The notes: generated from the letters alone by a model not told the origin. Shown: positions 8,403 through 16,736, counted from the stretch's first letter. The stretch is DNA of 64,000 nucleotides from Propionicimonas sp. (GCA_013791955.1 VMSW01000005.1:248001-312000), one strand, 5' to 3'. Numbers and translations: made by a program.

Positions 8403-9089
8403 GTGGAGTCTGTGCCGAAGGTCCTGGTGGTCGATGACGAGGAAAACATTTCTTTCCTGGTCACCTCGGCCTTGCGCCTGCACGGCTACCGGGTTGAAAG
8501 TGCGGCCACCGGAGCCGAGGCGGTGGCCTTGGCGGTGAAGCTGGATCCGCAAGTGATCCTGCTCGACGTCCAGCTGCCCGACCTGGATGGCTACGAAGTG
8601 CTGAAACGGTTGCGGGCGGGAGGATGTCGCGCCGCGGTGCTGTTCCTGACTGCGCGAGGCACAACCGCTGACCGAGTGCGTGGCCTGACGGTCGGCGGTG
8701 ACGACTACATGGTCAAACCGTTTGCCCTGGAGGAGCTGGTGGCTCGCGTCCAGGTGGCCTTGCGCAGGCAGGGAACTGAGCTACCGCCGGTGCGCTACGA
8801 GGTCGCTGACCTGGTGTTGGACGTCGACGCCCACCGGGTGTGGCGGGCTGGCGCTGAAGTCAGCTTGTCGGCCACCGAGTTCCGCTTGCTGGAGTGCCTG
8901 ATGTCCAATGCCAATCGGGTGGTCTCCCGAGGCGTCATCCTTGATCACGTGTGGGCCTATGACTTCGGTGGCGAGACGGCCATCATCGAATCCTTCATCT
9001 CCAACCTGCGCCGCAAGGTAGATGCGACTGAGCCCAGGTTGATCCACACTGTGCGCGGGGTTGGCTACAGCGTCCGGGAGCCATCGTGA
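8403..9089 (+). CDS. OmpR/PhoB-type response regulator
   Basis: A 228-aa DNA-binding response regulator. The receiver domain has the acidic pair in VVDDEEN, the phospho-acceptor Asp in ILLDVQLPDLDG (about residue 55), and Lys in DDYMVKPF. The C-terminal winged helix ends ISNLRRKVD...IHTVRGVGYSV. GTG at 8403 sits 6 nt after a possible -10 (CATCTT); GTG at 8412 is equally possible and gives the N-terminus MPKVLVVDDE. The stop overlaps the kinase start, so the two are co-translated. Signal and targets are unknown; the divergent secreted protein is one candidate target. Confidence 0.93.
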   Translation: MESVPKVLVVDDEENISFLVTSALRLHGYRVESAATGAEAVALAVKLDPQVILLDVQLPDLDGYEVLKRLRAGGCRAAVLFLTARGTTADRVRGLTVGGDDYMVKPFALEELVARVQVALRRQGTELPPVRYEVADLVLDVDAHRVWRAGAEVSLSATEFRLLECLMSNANRVVSRGVILDHVWAYDFGGETAIIESFISNLRRKVDATEPRLIHTVRGVGYSVREPS

Positions 9090-10438
9090 CCCTGCGTCGG
9101 CGGCTCCTGTTGGCCGGTGCCGCGGTGCTGGTCATCACGGGTTTGGCATTCGGCCTGGTCGCGTTGGCGCAGCGGCAGTACATGCTGGCGCAGCTGGATG
9201 CCCGGGTCACTTCGCTGGTTGGAGACACCAAGACGCTGGTCGCGGTGGCCAACAAGGCCGAGGATGGCAACCCGGCGGCAGTGAGTCTGCTGAGTGAGGC
9301 CTATGTCGGCGTCCTTAGGGCCGATGGACGGCTGCGCACGGTGATGGCCCCGGCGGGCGATCCGCAGTTGGCGCCGCGGCTGTTCGGCAACGAGCGCGAT
9401 GCTGGCCCGGTGACCAGGGGGACCACCGGTGGTGCTGCGGAGCGGGTTCGGGTCGAGGTGGCCCCACTCGGTGGGCAGCGCTATGTGGTGGTTGCGGTAT
9501 CGATGGCTCCGGTGGAGCAGGCCACCACCCGGCTGGCGGTGGCGCTCGGCTTGGCTTGGGCGCTGGTGGCCCTGGCGGCGATTCTGGTCGGCCATTGGGT
9601 CGATCGGCACGGCCTTCGCCCGATCGCGCGCCTGACCGAGGCGGCCACTGGCGTTACCGCCTCTGGTGGACGGACGCCGGTGCAGGTGGCGGTGTCCGAT
9701 CCGGCCACCGAAGCCGGTCAGCTTGGTCAGGCCTTCAACACCATGGTTGCCACGGCAGCGGCCGGGCAGGAGCAGTTGCGCCGGTTCGTCGCCGATGCCG
9801 GCCATGAGCTTCGGACGCCGCTGACCACGCTGCAGGGCTATTCGGCCCTTTATGCGGCTGGGGGTCTGGTTGATGAGGATGCGATCGCCGATGCGATGCG
9901 TCGGATCAACGCCGAGGCGTCCCGGATGAACCGAATCGTGGCTGACCTGTTGGATCTGACCTCACTGGGGGATCCCAGTACCCTGTCGCTTCACCCGGTG
10001 AACCTGAGCACGGTGGCCGAGGATCTGGCCATTGACCTGCGGGTGCGTGAGCCGCAACGCAGCGTGACGGTGACCACCAAGGGTGACTGTGTGGTGCTGG
10101 CCGATGAAGACCGGCTCCGCCAGGCGCTTACCGCCCTGATCGAGAATGCGGTGAAGTACTCCCCGGCGGGTTCGCCGATTCAATTGCAGGCGATTCGTGC
10201 TGAGGCGCAGGTGCGGGTGTTGGTGTCGGATTCCGGACGAGGCATCCCGCAGTCGGAGCTGCCAAAGGTGTTTGACCGCTTCTACCGGGTCGCCGCCGCT
10301 GGCCCGTCCGGTTCGGGCCTGGGTCTGGCAATCGTGGCGGCGATCCTGTCGGCTCACGGGGGCGCCTGTGGGGTGGAGTCGGTGCCGGGCTCGGGATCGA
10401 CTTTCTGGGTCTTGCTGCGGGCCGCAACCTCCGAGTGA
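9086..10438 (+). CDS. Two-component sensor histidine kinase
   Basis: A 450-aa membrane kinase partnered with the upstream regulator (GTGA overlap at 9086-9089). TM1 is at about residues 8-27, an extracytoplasmic sensor of about 125 residues follows, and TM2 is at about 151-174. Then come HAMP, a HisKA domain with the phospho-His in DAGHELRTPL (about His240), and a HATPase domain with an N-box (ENAVKYSP), SDSGRGIP and GSGLGLAIV. The small sensor domain has no family I recognise. The last bases of the gene overlap the CstR-type operator of the next operon. Confidence 0.93.
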   Translation: MTLRRRLLLAGAAVLVITGLAFGLVALAQRQYMLAQLDARVTSLVGDTKTLVAVANKAEDGNPAAVSLLSEAYVGVLRADGRLRTVMAPAGDPQLAPRLFGNERDAGPVTRGTTGGAAERVRVEVAPLGGQRYVVVAVSMAPVEQATTRLAVALGLAWALVALAAILVGHWVDRHGLRPIARLTEAATGVTASGGRTPVQVAVSDPATEAGQLGQAFNTMVATAAAGQEQLRRFVADAGHELRTPLTTLQGYSALYAAGGLVDEDAIADAMRRINAEASRMNRIVADLLDLTSLGDPSTLSLHPVNLSTVAEDLAIDLRVREPQRSVTVTTKGDCVVLADEDRLRQALTALIENAVKYSPAGSPIQLQAIRAEAQVRVLVSDSGRGIPQSELPKVFDRFYRVAAAGPSGSGLGLAIVAAILSAHGGACGVESVPGSGSTFWVLLRAATSE

Positions 10439-10454
10439 TACCCTGGGGGGTATC
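10437..10454 (+). promoter_or_regulatory. CsoR/CstR-type operator before the thioredoxin gene
   Basis: GATACCC-TGGG-GGGTATC: perfect 7-bp inverted arms around a 4-nt centre. It ends 13 nt before the thioredoxin start and overlaps the kinase stop codon. The 6-bp inner arms match the site at 13063-13078. ATACCC/GGGTAT arms are characteristic of the CsoR/CstR repressor family, and the repressor gene is in this operon. Confidence 0.8.
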
Positions 10455-10467
10455 GAAAGGAGGGTGG

Positions 10468-10845
10468 ATGTCCACCAAGAACCTCAGCGCGGCCGATTTC
10501 GAGCAGACGATCGCCGACAACGACATTGTGCTGGTCGACTTCTGGGCCGACTGGTGTGGCCCTTGCCTGATGTTCGCCCCGGTCTACGAGGCGGCCTCAG
10601 AGAAGCACCCCGACCTGGTCTTCGGCAAGGTAGATACCGAGGCCGAGCGTGAGTTGTCCGCTGCTGCCCGGATCATGTCCATTCCCACCCTGATGGTCTT
10701 CCGGGAGGGCATTCTGGTCTTCGCCCAACCGGGCGCTCTGCCAGCGTCGGCGTTGGAGGAGTTGATCGTTGCGGTCAAGGCCGCCGACATGGAAGCCATT
10801 CGCGCCGAAGTCGCCGAACAAGAGACGGTCGAGTCTTCGTCATGA
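10468..10845 (+). CDS. Thioredoxin
   Basis: A 125-aa cytoplasmic thioredoxin with the active site WCGPC at about residues 29-33, a normal thioredoxin core (FGKVDTEAE, then MSIPTLMVF with the cis-Pro) and an extended acidic C-terminus. The ATG at 10468 follows GAAAGGAGG. It is first in a two-gene operon with a CstR-like repressor and has that repressor's probable operator in its promoter. By context it may reduce protein or low-molecular-weight persulfides rather than act as the housekeeping thioredoxin; that is inference. Confidence 0.92.
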   Translation: MSTKNLSAADFEQTIADNDIVLVDFWADWCGPCLMFAPVYEAASEKHPDLVFGKVDTEAERELSAAARIMSIPTLMVFREGILVFAQPGALPASALEELIVAVKAADMEAIRAEVAEQETVESSS

Positions 10846-10877
10846 CCGACGGCGGCGCCCCTACCACTAGTAGGATC

Positions 10878-10895
10878 AACTTCAGACATGAAGTT
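10878..10895 (+). promoter_or_regulatory. Inverted repeat ahead of the preferred repressor start
   Basis: AACTTCA-GACA-TGAAGTT, perfect 7-bp arms. It lies between the two possible starts of the repressor (10842 and 10911), 15 nt before the second. It could be an operator for an internal promoter or an mRNA hairpin near the ribosome binding site. Confidence 0.45.
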
Positions 10896-10910
10896 GAGAG
10901 GGGTGCATTC

Positions 10911-11174
10911 ATGCAACTCGACCCCGATGCGATGGTGCCGGTAGTCAAGCGACTCAAGCGAGCCCAGGGACAGATCGGTGGCATCATCCGAATGCTCGAA
11001 GAGGGCCGTGATTGCACCGAGGTAGTCACCCAGCTGGCCGCGGTCTCGAAGGCCATCGACCGGGCTGGTTTCGCCGTGATCGCTGGCGGGTTACGCCAGT
11101 GCCTGCTGGAAGAGACCGAGGGTAGCCAGGTCGACACCGCGACTTTGGAGAAGCTCTTCCTCTCGCTGGCCTGA
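10911..11174 (+). CDS. cstR: CsoR-family repressor of the CstR (persulfide-sensing) type
   Basis: An all-helical 87-aa DUF156 repressor. The family motif RLKRAQGQIGGIIRML is followed by cysteines at about 35 (GRDC) and 64 (LRQC). Copper-sensing CsoR has a C-H-C ligand set. Here the His position, four residues before the second Cys, is Gly60 while both cysteines remain. That is the pattern expected of CstR, which forms di- or trisulfide bridges with reactive sulfur. Two matching operators lie before the thioredoxin and sulfide:quinone-oxidoreductase-like genes. ATG 10911 has GAGAGGGG upstream; ATG 10842 overlaps the thioredoxin stop and would add 23 residues. Confidence 0.8.
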   Translation: MQLDPDAMVPVVKRLKRAQGQIGGIIRMLEEGRDCTEVVTQLAAVSKAIDRAGFAVIAGGLRQCLLEETEGSQVDTATLEKLFLSLA

Positions 11175-11195
11175 GTCGCTGCTGGCTTACTTGGG

Positions 11196-11307
11196 GGGCT
11201 TCGACGGGCTCAGCCAACTCGCAGTTCTCTGACTCACCGTCCAGTTCTCTGACTCACCGTCCAGTTCCCTGACTCACCGTCCAGTTCCCTGAGCCTGTCG
11301 AAGGGCC
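11196..11307. repeat. REP-like units with a 20-bp tandem expansion
   Basis: A GGCTTCGACGGGCTCAGCCA-type unit at 11196-11220 is followed by three 20-bp copies starting CAGTTCTCTGACTCACC (11222, 11242, 11262). A final unit ends TGAGCCTGTCGAAGGG at 11307. The outer units are inverted with respect to each other, so the whole block can fold as a hairpin. Confidence 0.85.
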
Positions 11308-11336
11308 AAGTGCCGCTCGCGATTCCTAAGACAACC

Positions 11337-11373
11337 AAAGAGGCGCTCCCCGGATTCCGGGGAGCGCCTCTTT
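11337..11373. terminator. Perfect 18-bp bidirectional terminator
   Basis: Arms 11337-11354 and 11356-11373 are perfectly complementary. The stem ends AAAGAGG/CCTCTTT, giving short A and T runs on both sides, which suits termination of both the cstR operon (+) and the sulfide oxidation operon (-). Confidence 0.9.
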
Positions 11374-11384
11374 GATCGTTTGCG

Positions 11385-11564
11385 TCAGTGGCCGCTGGAA
11401 ACGACCATCTTCATGATGCGGTAGTTGAACGCCACGAACCGGCCAAACTGGCTGAACGGGTTGTAGCGAGCCTTCAGCGTCTTCACGTTAGGCATGGGAG
11501 CTCGGGTCAGATCGAGCACCGGCTGGGGCTTCGGCTCGGACGGCTGGATATTTTGCTCAGTCAT
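11385..11564 (-). CDS. 59-residue protein of unknown function, partner of the oxidoreductase
   Basis: Starts 2 nt after the stop of the sulfide:quinone-oxidoreductase-like gene, so it is almost certainly co-transcribed and translationally coupled. The N-terminal third is Gln/Pro-rich (QPSEPKPQP). The C-terminal part is aromatic and basic (ARYNPFSQFGRFVAFNYRI, then MKMVV), possibly an amphipathic membrane-associated helix. No cysteines and no recognised domain. A role in docking the enzyme to the membrane or the quinone pool is a guess from context. Confidence 0.8.
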   Translation of the reverse strand: MTEQNIQPSEPKPQPVLDLTRAPMPNVKTLKARYNPFSQFGRFVAFNYRIMKMVVSSGH

Positions 11565-11566
11565 GA

Positions 11567-13024
11567 TCACTCCGGAATGAGTTGCCAGCCGGGCAGAGCC
11601 TTGGCCTTGTAGATGAATAGGTAGTGGAGCATCAGCTTTGACCAATGCCCGTAGAGCCCGATTTCGCCACGAGTGGTGGCCAGATTGCGGCCGGTCGGGT
11701 ACTTGGTGAAGTCTGGCACGACGGGATCCATAATCATGGCCGCTGCCGAACCGCGAGTGAGGCCGGTGCCGGCCGAAGCCACACAAACCGCACCCATTTC
11801 GGTCATCGAAACGTGGTGGGACACAGCCTTGGGACCAATCTGGATCCGGTCGACGATGGTCTTCGCCACGATCTTGGCCATGAGCCCTGAAGGCATGCCG
11901 GTGCGCGGCGGGGCCGGCGCAATGACAGTGCCATTGGGCGTCTTGCGCGGCTTCGAGATCTGATGCGGCGGTGCGAACGCGATGCCTACCGCCCAGATGT
12001 TGTCGTAGCCAACCGACTGATACGTCTTGGGCCAGTCGTCGGCTCGCCACTCTTCGTAGGGCTTGGGCGTGTAGTCGGCGTCCACCTTCATGAAGCCGCT
12101 GGGTGCGAACACCTGATCGGTGATGTCGTTGCCCGCCACGTCGAACGCCTTGATTGGATGCCCACCGAATGGCGGCAGCAACATGGCGAAGTCGTAATCC
12201 AGGTCGTGCATCTCACCGTCGAGAGTCTCATAGGTGATCGTCGAGGAGGTGATCTTGTGCGGGTGAGTGCCCAGGATCGGCTTGACGCCCCGCTCCCGGA
12301 ATAGCGAGCTGGTCCACAGCTCACTGGTGCTCTCAAAGCCGCCCTGGTTGAAGATCATTCCGCCCACGCCGAAGTCGCCAAGGGCTGCTTCGTTGGTCAG
12401 GTAGTACAGCGTGGCGAGATCACGGACGCCAGCTTCGCGGAGTTCGTGATCGACGTTGAAGGTGTACTCGAAGGCTGCGCCCTCGCAGGTGCAGGTGCCA
12501 TGGCCGGTGCCGACGACCAGCGTCTGCGGCTGGCCTTCCTTGAGCTTCGCGATCGTGGCTGCGAGCTTTTCGGCGGCTTCTACCGCGTGATCTGCGGTGC
12601 AGACCGAGACGGTGTTGCCAGCATCAGGACCGAGGCCTTCGGTGGCCTCGAACTTCAGCTTGGGGCCGGTGGCGTTGACCAGGTAGTCATACCGGATCTT
12701 CTCCGTTTGACCGGCCTTGTCCTGGCCGGTGTATTGGATCTCGACAGCGCCGCGGGCGTCGTCAGCGTCACCCTGGGGGTAAACCGCTACTGCCTTGGCC
12801 TGTCGGTAATCGACGCCCTTCTTCGCATAAATCGGGGCGAGCGGGAAGACCACCTTGGTCTTGGGCATCTTGCCCACCCCAACCCAGATGTTCGAGGGGA
12901 TCCAGTTCCAGTTCGAGTTCGGGGACACGACAGTCACAGTGTGGTGACGGCCAAGCATCCGCCGAAGGTGTAGTGCCGCGGTGTGTCCGGCGATGCCGGC
13001 ACCGAGGACGACAACGTTCGCCAT
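11567..13024 (-). CDS. FAD-dependent sulfide:quinone oxidoreductase-like enzyme
   Basis: A 485-aa flavoprotein of the SQR/NDH-2-like superfamily. The N-terminal FAD dinucleotide motif is VVLGAGIAGHTAA (about 5-17). Candidate redox cysteines are Cys142, Cys178 and Cys180 (GTGHGTCTCEG). The C-terminus is rich in aromatic and hydrophobic residues (GHWSKLMLHYLFIYKAKALP), as expected for a monotopic membrane anchor near quinone. SQR oxidises sulfide to persulfide or polysulfide and passes electrons to quinone. The ATG at 13024 follows GGAAGGAG. The promoter holds a CstR-type operator, supporting a role in sulfide or persulfide handling. Confidence 0.82.
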   Translation of the reverse strand: MANVVVLGAGIAGHTAALHLRRMLGRHHTVTVVSPNSNWNWIPSNIWVGVGKMPKTKVVFPLAPIYAKKGVDYRQAKAVAVYPQGDADDARGAVEIQYTGQDKAGQTEKIRYDYLVNATGPKLKFEATEGLGPDAGNTVSVCTADHAVEAAEKLAATIAKLKEGQPQTLVVGTGHGTCTCEGAAFEYTFNVDHELREAGVRDLATLYYLTNEAALGDFGVGGMIFNQGGFESTSELWTSSLFRERGVKPILGTHPHKITSSTITYETLDGEMHDLDYDFAMLLPPFGGHPIKAFDVAGNDITDQVFAPSGFMKVDADYTPKPYEEWRADDWPKTYQSVGYDNIWAVGIAFAPPHQISKPRKTPNGTVIAPAPPRTGMPSGLMAKIVAKTIVDRIQIGPKAVSHHVSMTEMGAVCVASAGTGLTRGSAAAMIMDPVVPDFTKYPTGRNLATTRGEIGLYGHWSKLMLHYLFIYKAKALPGWQLIPE

Positions 13025-13062
13025 CGTCAACTCCTTCCAGCTGGCAACGGGGCCAGCGGGCC

Positions 13063-13078
13063 ATACCCTATGGGGTAT
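13063..13078 (-). promoter_or_regulatory. CsoR/CstR-type operator before the oxidoreductase gene
   Basis: ATACCC-TATG-GGGTAT, perfect 6-bp arms with a 4-nt centre. It is 38 bp upstream of the ATG and overlaps TATATA-rich DNA (13076-13083) that could be the -10 element, so bound repressor would block transcription. The arms are identical to the inner arms of the site at 10437-10454. Confidence 0.82.
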
Positions 13079-13233
13079 ATATAGGTAAGTCCAGCAGTTT
13101 TGCTCCCTGCGGGCGCACCGCCGTCTAGGCACAATTCGGCACTTCGTCGGGGGCTGTGAACTGCTATGAGTCTACGGCGACGATGGCGGGCATGGGTCGT
13201 TTTGGCTAGGGCCTTCGAGTCGGCCCGGCCGGG

Positions 13234-13740
13234 CTACTCAGCCAACCGGGATACGAACACCTTCGCTTCGGTCAGTGCTGACCAGCCGCCGATGAACTCC
13301 AGGCCCACCACGGTTGCTGGCGGGAAGAGCGGCCGAACTTGAGCCAGCGCCGCCGCATCTGACTCGGAATTGGCCAGGTGGTAGGCCAAGCCGGGCAACC
13401 CTGGGGCGTGACCAACTACCAGCACCTTGCGCAGCTGGTCGTCCACGCCACACAGCTCCGCCAGCACCTGGCGGGCATTGGCGTTGTAGAGCCGCGGCAA
13501 ATAGCGCACCGGTGCTCGAAGGTTGAGCAGTTCGGTGGTCTGGCGAGCGCGGGTAGCGCTGGAGCAAAGCACCAGGTCGATCCGGGCGCTGGCAAGGAAG
13601 GTGCCCGCCGCCCGCGCCTGAGCGCGACCTTCCCGGCTCAGCCCGCGGGACGCGTCCCCGAGACCGAGCAGGTCGCCCTCGGCGTCCGCGTGCCGGAGCA
13701 GGTAGAGCCAGTGAGGCTTCAGCTCGCCGCGGATGGCCAT
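13234..13740 (-). CDS. SixA-like histidine phosphatase
   Basis: A 168-aa member of the histidine phosphatase superfamily. The catalytic motif is LLRHADAEGD near the N-terminus, with the second His in VVGHAPGL. In E. coli SixA dephosphorylates phosphohistidine in a phosphotransfer protein; the substrate here is unknown. The start at 13740 is chosen so that the RHA motif sits close to the N-terminus, as in the family. It lies 11 bp after the pyrophosphatase stop on the same strand, so the two are probably co-transcribed. Confidence 0.85.
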   Translation of the reverse strand: MAIRGELKPHWLYLLRHADAEGDLLGLGDASRGLSREGRAQARAAGTFLASARIDLVLCSSATRARQTTELLNLRAPVRYLPRLYNANARQVLAELCGVDDQLRKVLVVGHAPGLPGLAYHLANSESDAAALAQVRPLFPPATVVGLEFIGGWSALTEAKVFVSRLAE

Positions 13741-13751
13741 GGTGGTGCGGT

Positions 13752-14303
13752 TTACTCCCGGGTGAACGAGTTCTCGTAGGAGGTGCCGCGGGCCCGCTCC
13801 CAACTCGCGTGGATCTCCATCTCGGCTTCCGAATGGCCCACCCACACTGCTCCTTCGACCGACTTACCGGGCTCCAGATCTTTGTAGACACTGAAGAAGT
13901 GCTCGATCTCGAGCAGGGCGAGGTTGGGCAGGTCGGTTAGCTCCTTGATTTGACCTTGCCGCTGGTCGGCAACGGGAATGCACAGCACCTTGTCGTCGCC
14001 GCCCATCTCGTCGGTCATCCGGAACATCCCGATGGCGCGGCATTCGATCAACGCGCCGGGGAAGGTCGGCTCGGGCACCAGCACCATGGCGTCCAGCGGG
14101 TCGCCGTCCTGGCCGAGAGTGCCCTCGATGAAGCCGTAGTCGTTGGGGTACTGCGTCGAGGTGAACAGGGTCCGGTCGAGCCGAATGCGGCCGGTGTGAT
14201 GGTCCATCTCGTACTTGTTCTTGGTCCCCTTGGGGATCTCGACGGTCACGTCGAAGTGCAGGCTCGGTTGGATCGTCGGGCGAGTAAAAGCTGGGTGATC
14301 CAT
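13752..14303 (-). CDS. ppa: Inorganic pyrophosphatase (family I)
   Basis: Hydrolyses pyrophosphate to two phosphates and so drives biosynthetic reactions. The 183-aa protein has the family I signature [10 protein letters not shown] with its metal-binding aspartates, preceded by [11 protein letters not shown] and followed by VADQRQGQI. The ATG at 14303 has AGAGAGG 11 nt upstream; an in-frame GTG at 14315 is possible. Only 35 bp separate it from the divergent dacB start, so the two promoters must overlap. Confidence 0.95.
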   Translation of the reverse strand: MDHPAFTRPTIQPSLHFDVTVEIPKGTKNKYEMDHHTGRIRLDRTLFTSTQYPNDYGFIEGTLGQDGDPLDAMVLVPEPTFPGALIECRAIGMFRMTDEMGGDDKVLCIPVADQRQGQIKELTDLPNLALLEIEHFFSVYKDLEPGKSVEGAVWVGHSEAEMEIHASWERARGTSYENSFTRE

Positions 14304-14338
14304 TTTGGGCGGCACCTCTCTGTCATGATTGACCTGTT

Positions 14339-15691
14339 ATGTACGCACCGACCTTATCGTTAGCCGACGCACCCAGACGAACGCTCGTCTCGGCTCGTCG
14401 ACTAGCCGTTATGTTGGCCGCGCCTCTGGCAGCAGTGGTGCTGGCCGGCTGTGCCGTGCCAGCTTCGATGGCTGCCCAACCCCAGGTGGAACCCACCCCT
14501 GGTGCGAGCGCGTCCGCAGCTCCGCTTCCTGAACCGGCCCAGCTCACCACCCGCTTGGCGCAGGTTTCCACCGCCAAGATCGACAGGGTCGCAGTGACGG
14601 TTACCACCACTGACGGCATCGTGCTGGCCGCGCGCTCAGGCACTAAGCCACTCACTCCGGCCTCCACCATGAAGGTGGTCACCACGATGGCCGCGGTCGA
14701 CATCCTCGGTGCCGATCACCGCTTCACGACGAAAGCCGTGGACGCTGGCAATGCCAAGGTGATCCTGGTGGGCGGCGGCGATCCGGTGCTCACTGACAAG
14801 AGCTCAACCTCGGTCTACAAGAGGGCCTCCCTGCAGCGCCTGGCCGCGGCCACGGCGGCCGCGCTTAAGGCGAAGGGGCAGACCCAAATCACCCTTGGCT
14901 ATGACGCCTCACTGTTCAGCGGACCCACCTTCAGCCCGTACTGGAAGAAGAAGTGGAAGGGCACCGAAGCCAGGGTTGCCGCGTTGGAGATCAGCTCTGG
15001 CAAGGTCGGTTGGCGCGCGCAGGCGAATCCGCCGCTGACCGCAGCCAAGGCCTTCGCGTCCAGGCTGAAGAAGGCCGGGATCAAGGTCAGCAAGATCGCG
15101 GCGGCTAAGGCCAGCGCCGGAGCTAGCGAGCTGGCATCGGTCACCTCGGCCTCGTTGGCAATGATCATCAAGCGCACGCTGCTGATCAGCGACAACGTCG
15201 GCGCGGAGACACTTTCTCGCCACGCCTCGCTGGCCAATGGGCACGCCGGAAGCTTCAGTAGTGCCTCCGCTAACGTCAAGGACTGGCTGAGCGCCAAGGG
15301 CTTGTGGGCTTCCGGGTTGAAGATCCTCGACGGTAGTGGCCTCGCGCCGGGCAGCAAGTTGAGCACCGAAACCCTCGCCAAAGCGATGCGTGCCGCGCTG
15401 GCCGAGCCGACCTACGTGCCGGTGACTGCCGGGTTGCCAGTGGCCTGGGAAACCGGCACTTTGGCCAAGCGGTTCGACGACAAGTCCGAGAAGGCCGGTC
15501 GGCACAACGTCCACGCCAAGACCGGCACCTTACGTGGGGTGGCCGGCCTGGTCGGCTACCTGACCACCAAGGATGGTGCCCGGCTGGTGTTCGCCGAGCT
15601 TGCCAACACCAGCAAGCCGGTCAGCTACACCCGGCTCTACAACTGGTTGGACCGCACGGCTGCGGCCACCATCACCTGCTCCTGTCGCTGA
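14339..15691 (+). CDS. dacB: D-alanyl-D-alanine carboxypeptidase/endopeptidase (PBP4 type, lipoprotein)
   Basis: A penicillin-binding protein of peptidase family S13 that trims peptidoglycan peptides. The 450-aa protein has a signal sequence with lipobox LAGC (Cys about 38). All three active-site motifs are present: SxxK as ASTMK (Ser about 109, Lys about 112), SxN as ISDNVGAE, and KTG as HAKTGTLRG. The dacB / DUF2342 / tilS / hpt / ftsH order that follows is conserved in actinobacteria. Confidence 0.93.
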   Translation: MYAPTLSLADAPRRTLVSARRLAVMLAAPLAAVVLAGCAVPASMAAQPQVEPTPGASASAAPLPEPAQLTTRLAQVSTAKIDRVAVTVTTTDGIVLAARSGTKPLTPASTMKVVTTMAAVDILGADHRFTTKAVDAGNAKVILVGGGDPVLTDKSSTSVYKRASLQRLAAATAAALKAKGQTQITLGYDASLFSGPTFSPYWKKKWKGTEARVAALEISSGKVGWRAQANPPLTAAKAFASRLKKAGIKVSKIAAAKASAGASELASVTSASLAMIIKRTLLISDNVGAETLSRHASLANGHAGSFSSASANVKDWLSAKGLWASGLKILDGSGLAPGSKLSTETLAKAMRAALAEPTYVPVTAGLPVAWETGTLAKRFDDKSEKAGRHNVHAKTGTLRGVAGLVGYLTTKDGARLVFAELANTSKPVSYTRLYNWLDRTAAATITCSCR

Positions 15692-15742
15692 CGACCCGCT
15701 GCCCACCCGGGCGGCGAGTGCGGTTGGCCTCGACGTGCCTCC

Positions 15743-15748
15743 TAAGCT
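15743..15748 (+). promoter_or_regulatory. -10 element of a leaderless promoter
   Basis: TAAGCT followed by GAACCC (6 nt) and then ATG at 15755. The transcript would begin at or next to the start codon. Confidence 0.6.
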
Positions 15749-15754
15749 GAACCC

Positions 15755-16729
15755 ATGCAGCAACTTCCCGCAGTGGATTGGGACGCAGCCGTAACCGCTG
15801 GAGCGATGGTGCTCCCGGCCGGCCCGCGTCTGGACCCGGCAGAGATCGAACAGACCGTTGCCCAATTGCGTCAGGCCGCCGAGGCGGCCACCGGGCATGT
15901 GGCTGAGGTAACCGAGTTGGCCGCGCCAGCGCCAGCGCAAGTGCTGGTGGTTGACCGCGCTGGCTGGTTGAAGGCGTGCACCCAATCGGCCCAGGCTCTG
16001 CTGGTGGGTGCCGCTGGCGCCCCGGAGGAAGCCGAATCGAGTTGGGCCAAGGCGCGCGCCATGGCACTAGGCGGCCAGGCCGGGGTGGTTTTCGCGGCGA
16101 TCGCCACCCGAATCCTTGGCCAGTTCGATCCGTTCTACCAACCCACTCGATTGATGCTGGTGGCGCCAAACGTGGTGGCGGTCGAGCGGGACCTGGGCGT
16201 AGTCCCGGCTGACTTCCGCCTGTGGGTTTGCCTGCATGAGGAGACGCACCGCTTCCAGTTCGGACAGGCTCCGTGGCTTCGCGAGCACCTGCTGGGCCTG
16301 ATCGGCGAGCTGTTGGACGGCGACGAGCTCAAGTTCGGCTGGCAGGCCGAGGACGCCACGATCTCGCGGCGGCTGATCGGTTCGCCGGCCCAGCGTCAGG
16401 CCTTTGATCAGGCGACCGCGGTGATGTCGCTGCTTGAAGGACACGCCGACGTGATGATGGATCGGGTCGGCGCTGACGTCGTGCCCAGCTACTCCTCGAT
16501 TCGGGCGGCTTTCGAGCGGCGACGCACCAGCGCCGGCTGGTTCTCGTGGGTGCAGAAGGCGCTCGGTTTCGACCTGAAATACGCCCAGTACCGGGAGGGT
16601 GCTGCGTTCTGCCGGGCAGTGATCGAGGCCGCCGACGTGTCCACTTTGAACCAGGCCTTCGCCGCCCCCGGACTGCTGCCCAGCCTGGAAGAGCTACGAG
16701 ACCCGCAGCGCTGGCTGCATCGGATCTAG
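15755..16729 (+). CDS. DUF2342 zinc-dependent metalloprotease-like protein
   Basis: A 324-aa member of the actinobacterial DUF2342 family, often annotated as coenzyme-F420-biosynthesis-associated although the function is unproven. A zincin-like motif HEETH is at about residues 161-165, in WVCLHEETHRFQF. A second conserved stretch, LLEGHADVMMDRVG, could supply the third metal ligand. No signal peptide, so cytoplasmic. It sits between dacB and tilS, as in many actinobacteria. Confidence 0.85.
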   Translation: MQQLPAVDWDAAVTAGAMVLPAGPRLDPAEIEQTVAQLRQAAEAATGHVAEVTELAAPAPAQVLVVDRAGWLKACTQSAQALLVGAAGAPEEAESSWAKARAMALGGQAGVVFAAIATRILGQFDPFYQPTRLMLVAPNVVAVERDLGVVPADFRLWVCLHEETHRFQFGQAPWLREHLLGLIGELLDGDELKFGWQAEDATISRRLIGSPAQRQAFDQATAVMSLLEGHADVMMDRVGADVVPSYSSIRAAFERRRTSAGWFSWVQKALGFDLKYAQYREGAAFCRAVIEAADVSTLNQAFAAPGLLPSLEELRDPQRWLHRI

Positions 16730-16736
16730 GCCCTCA

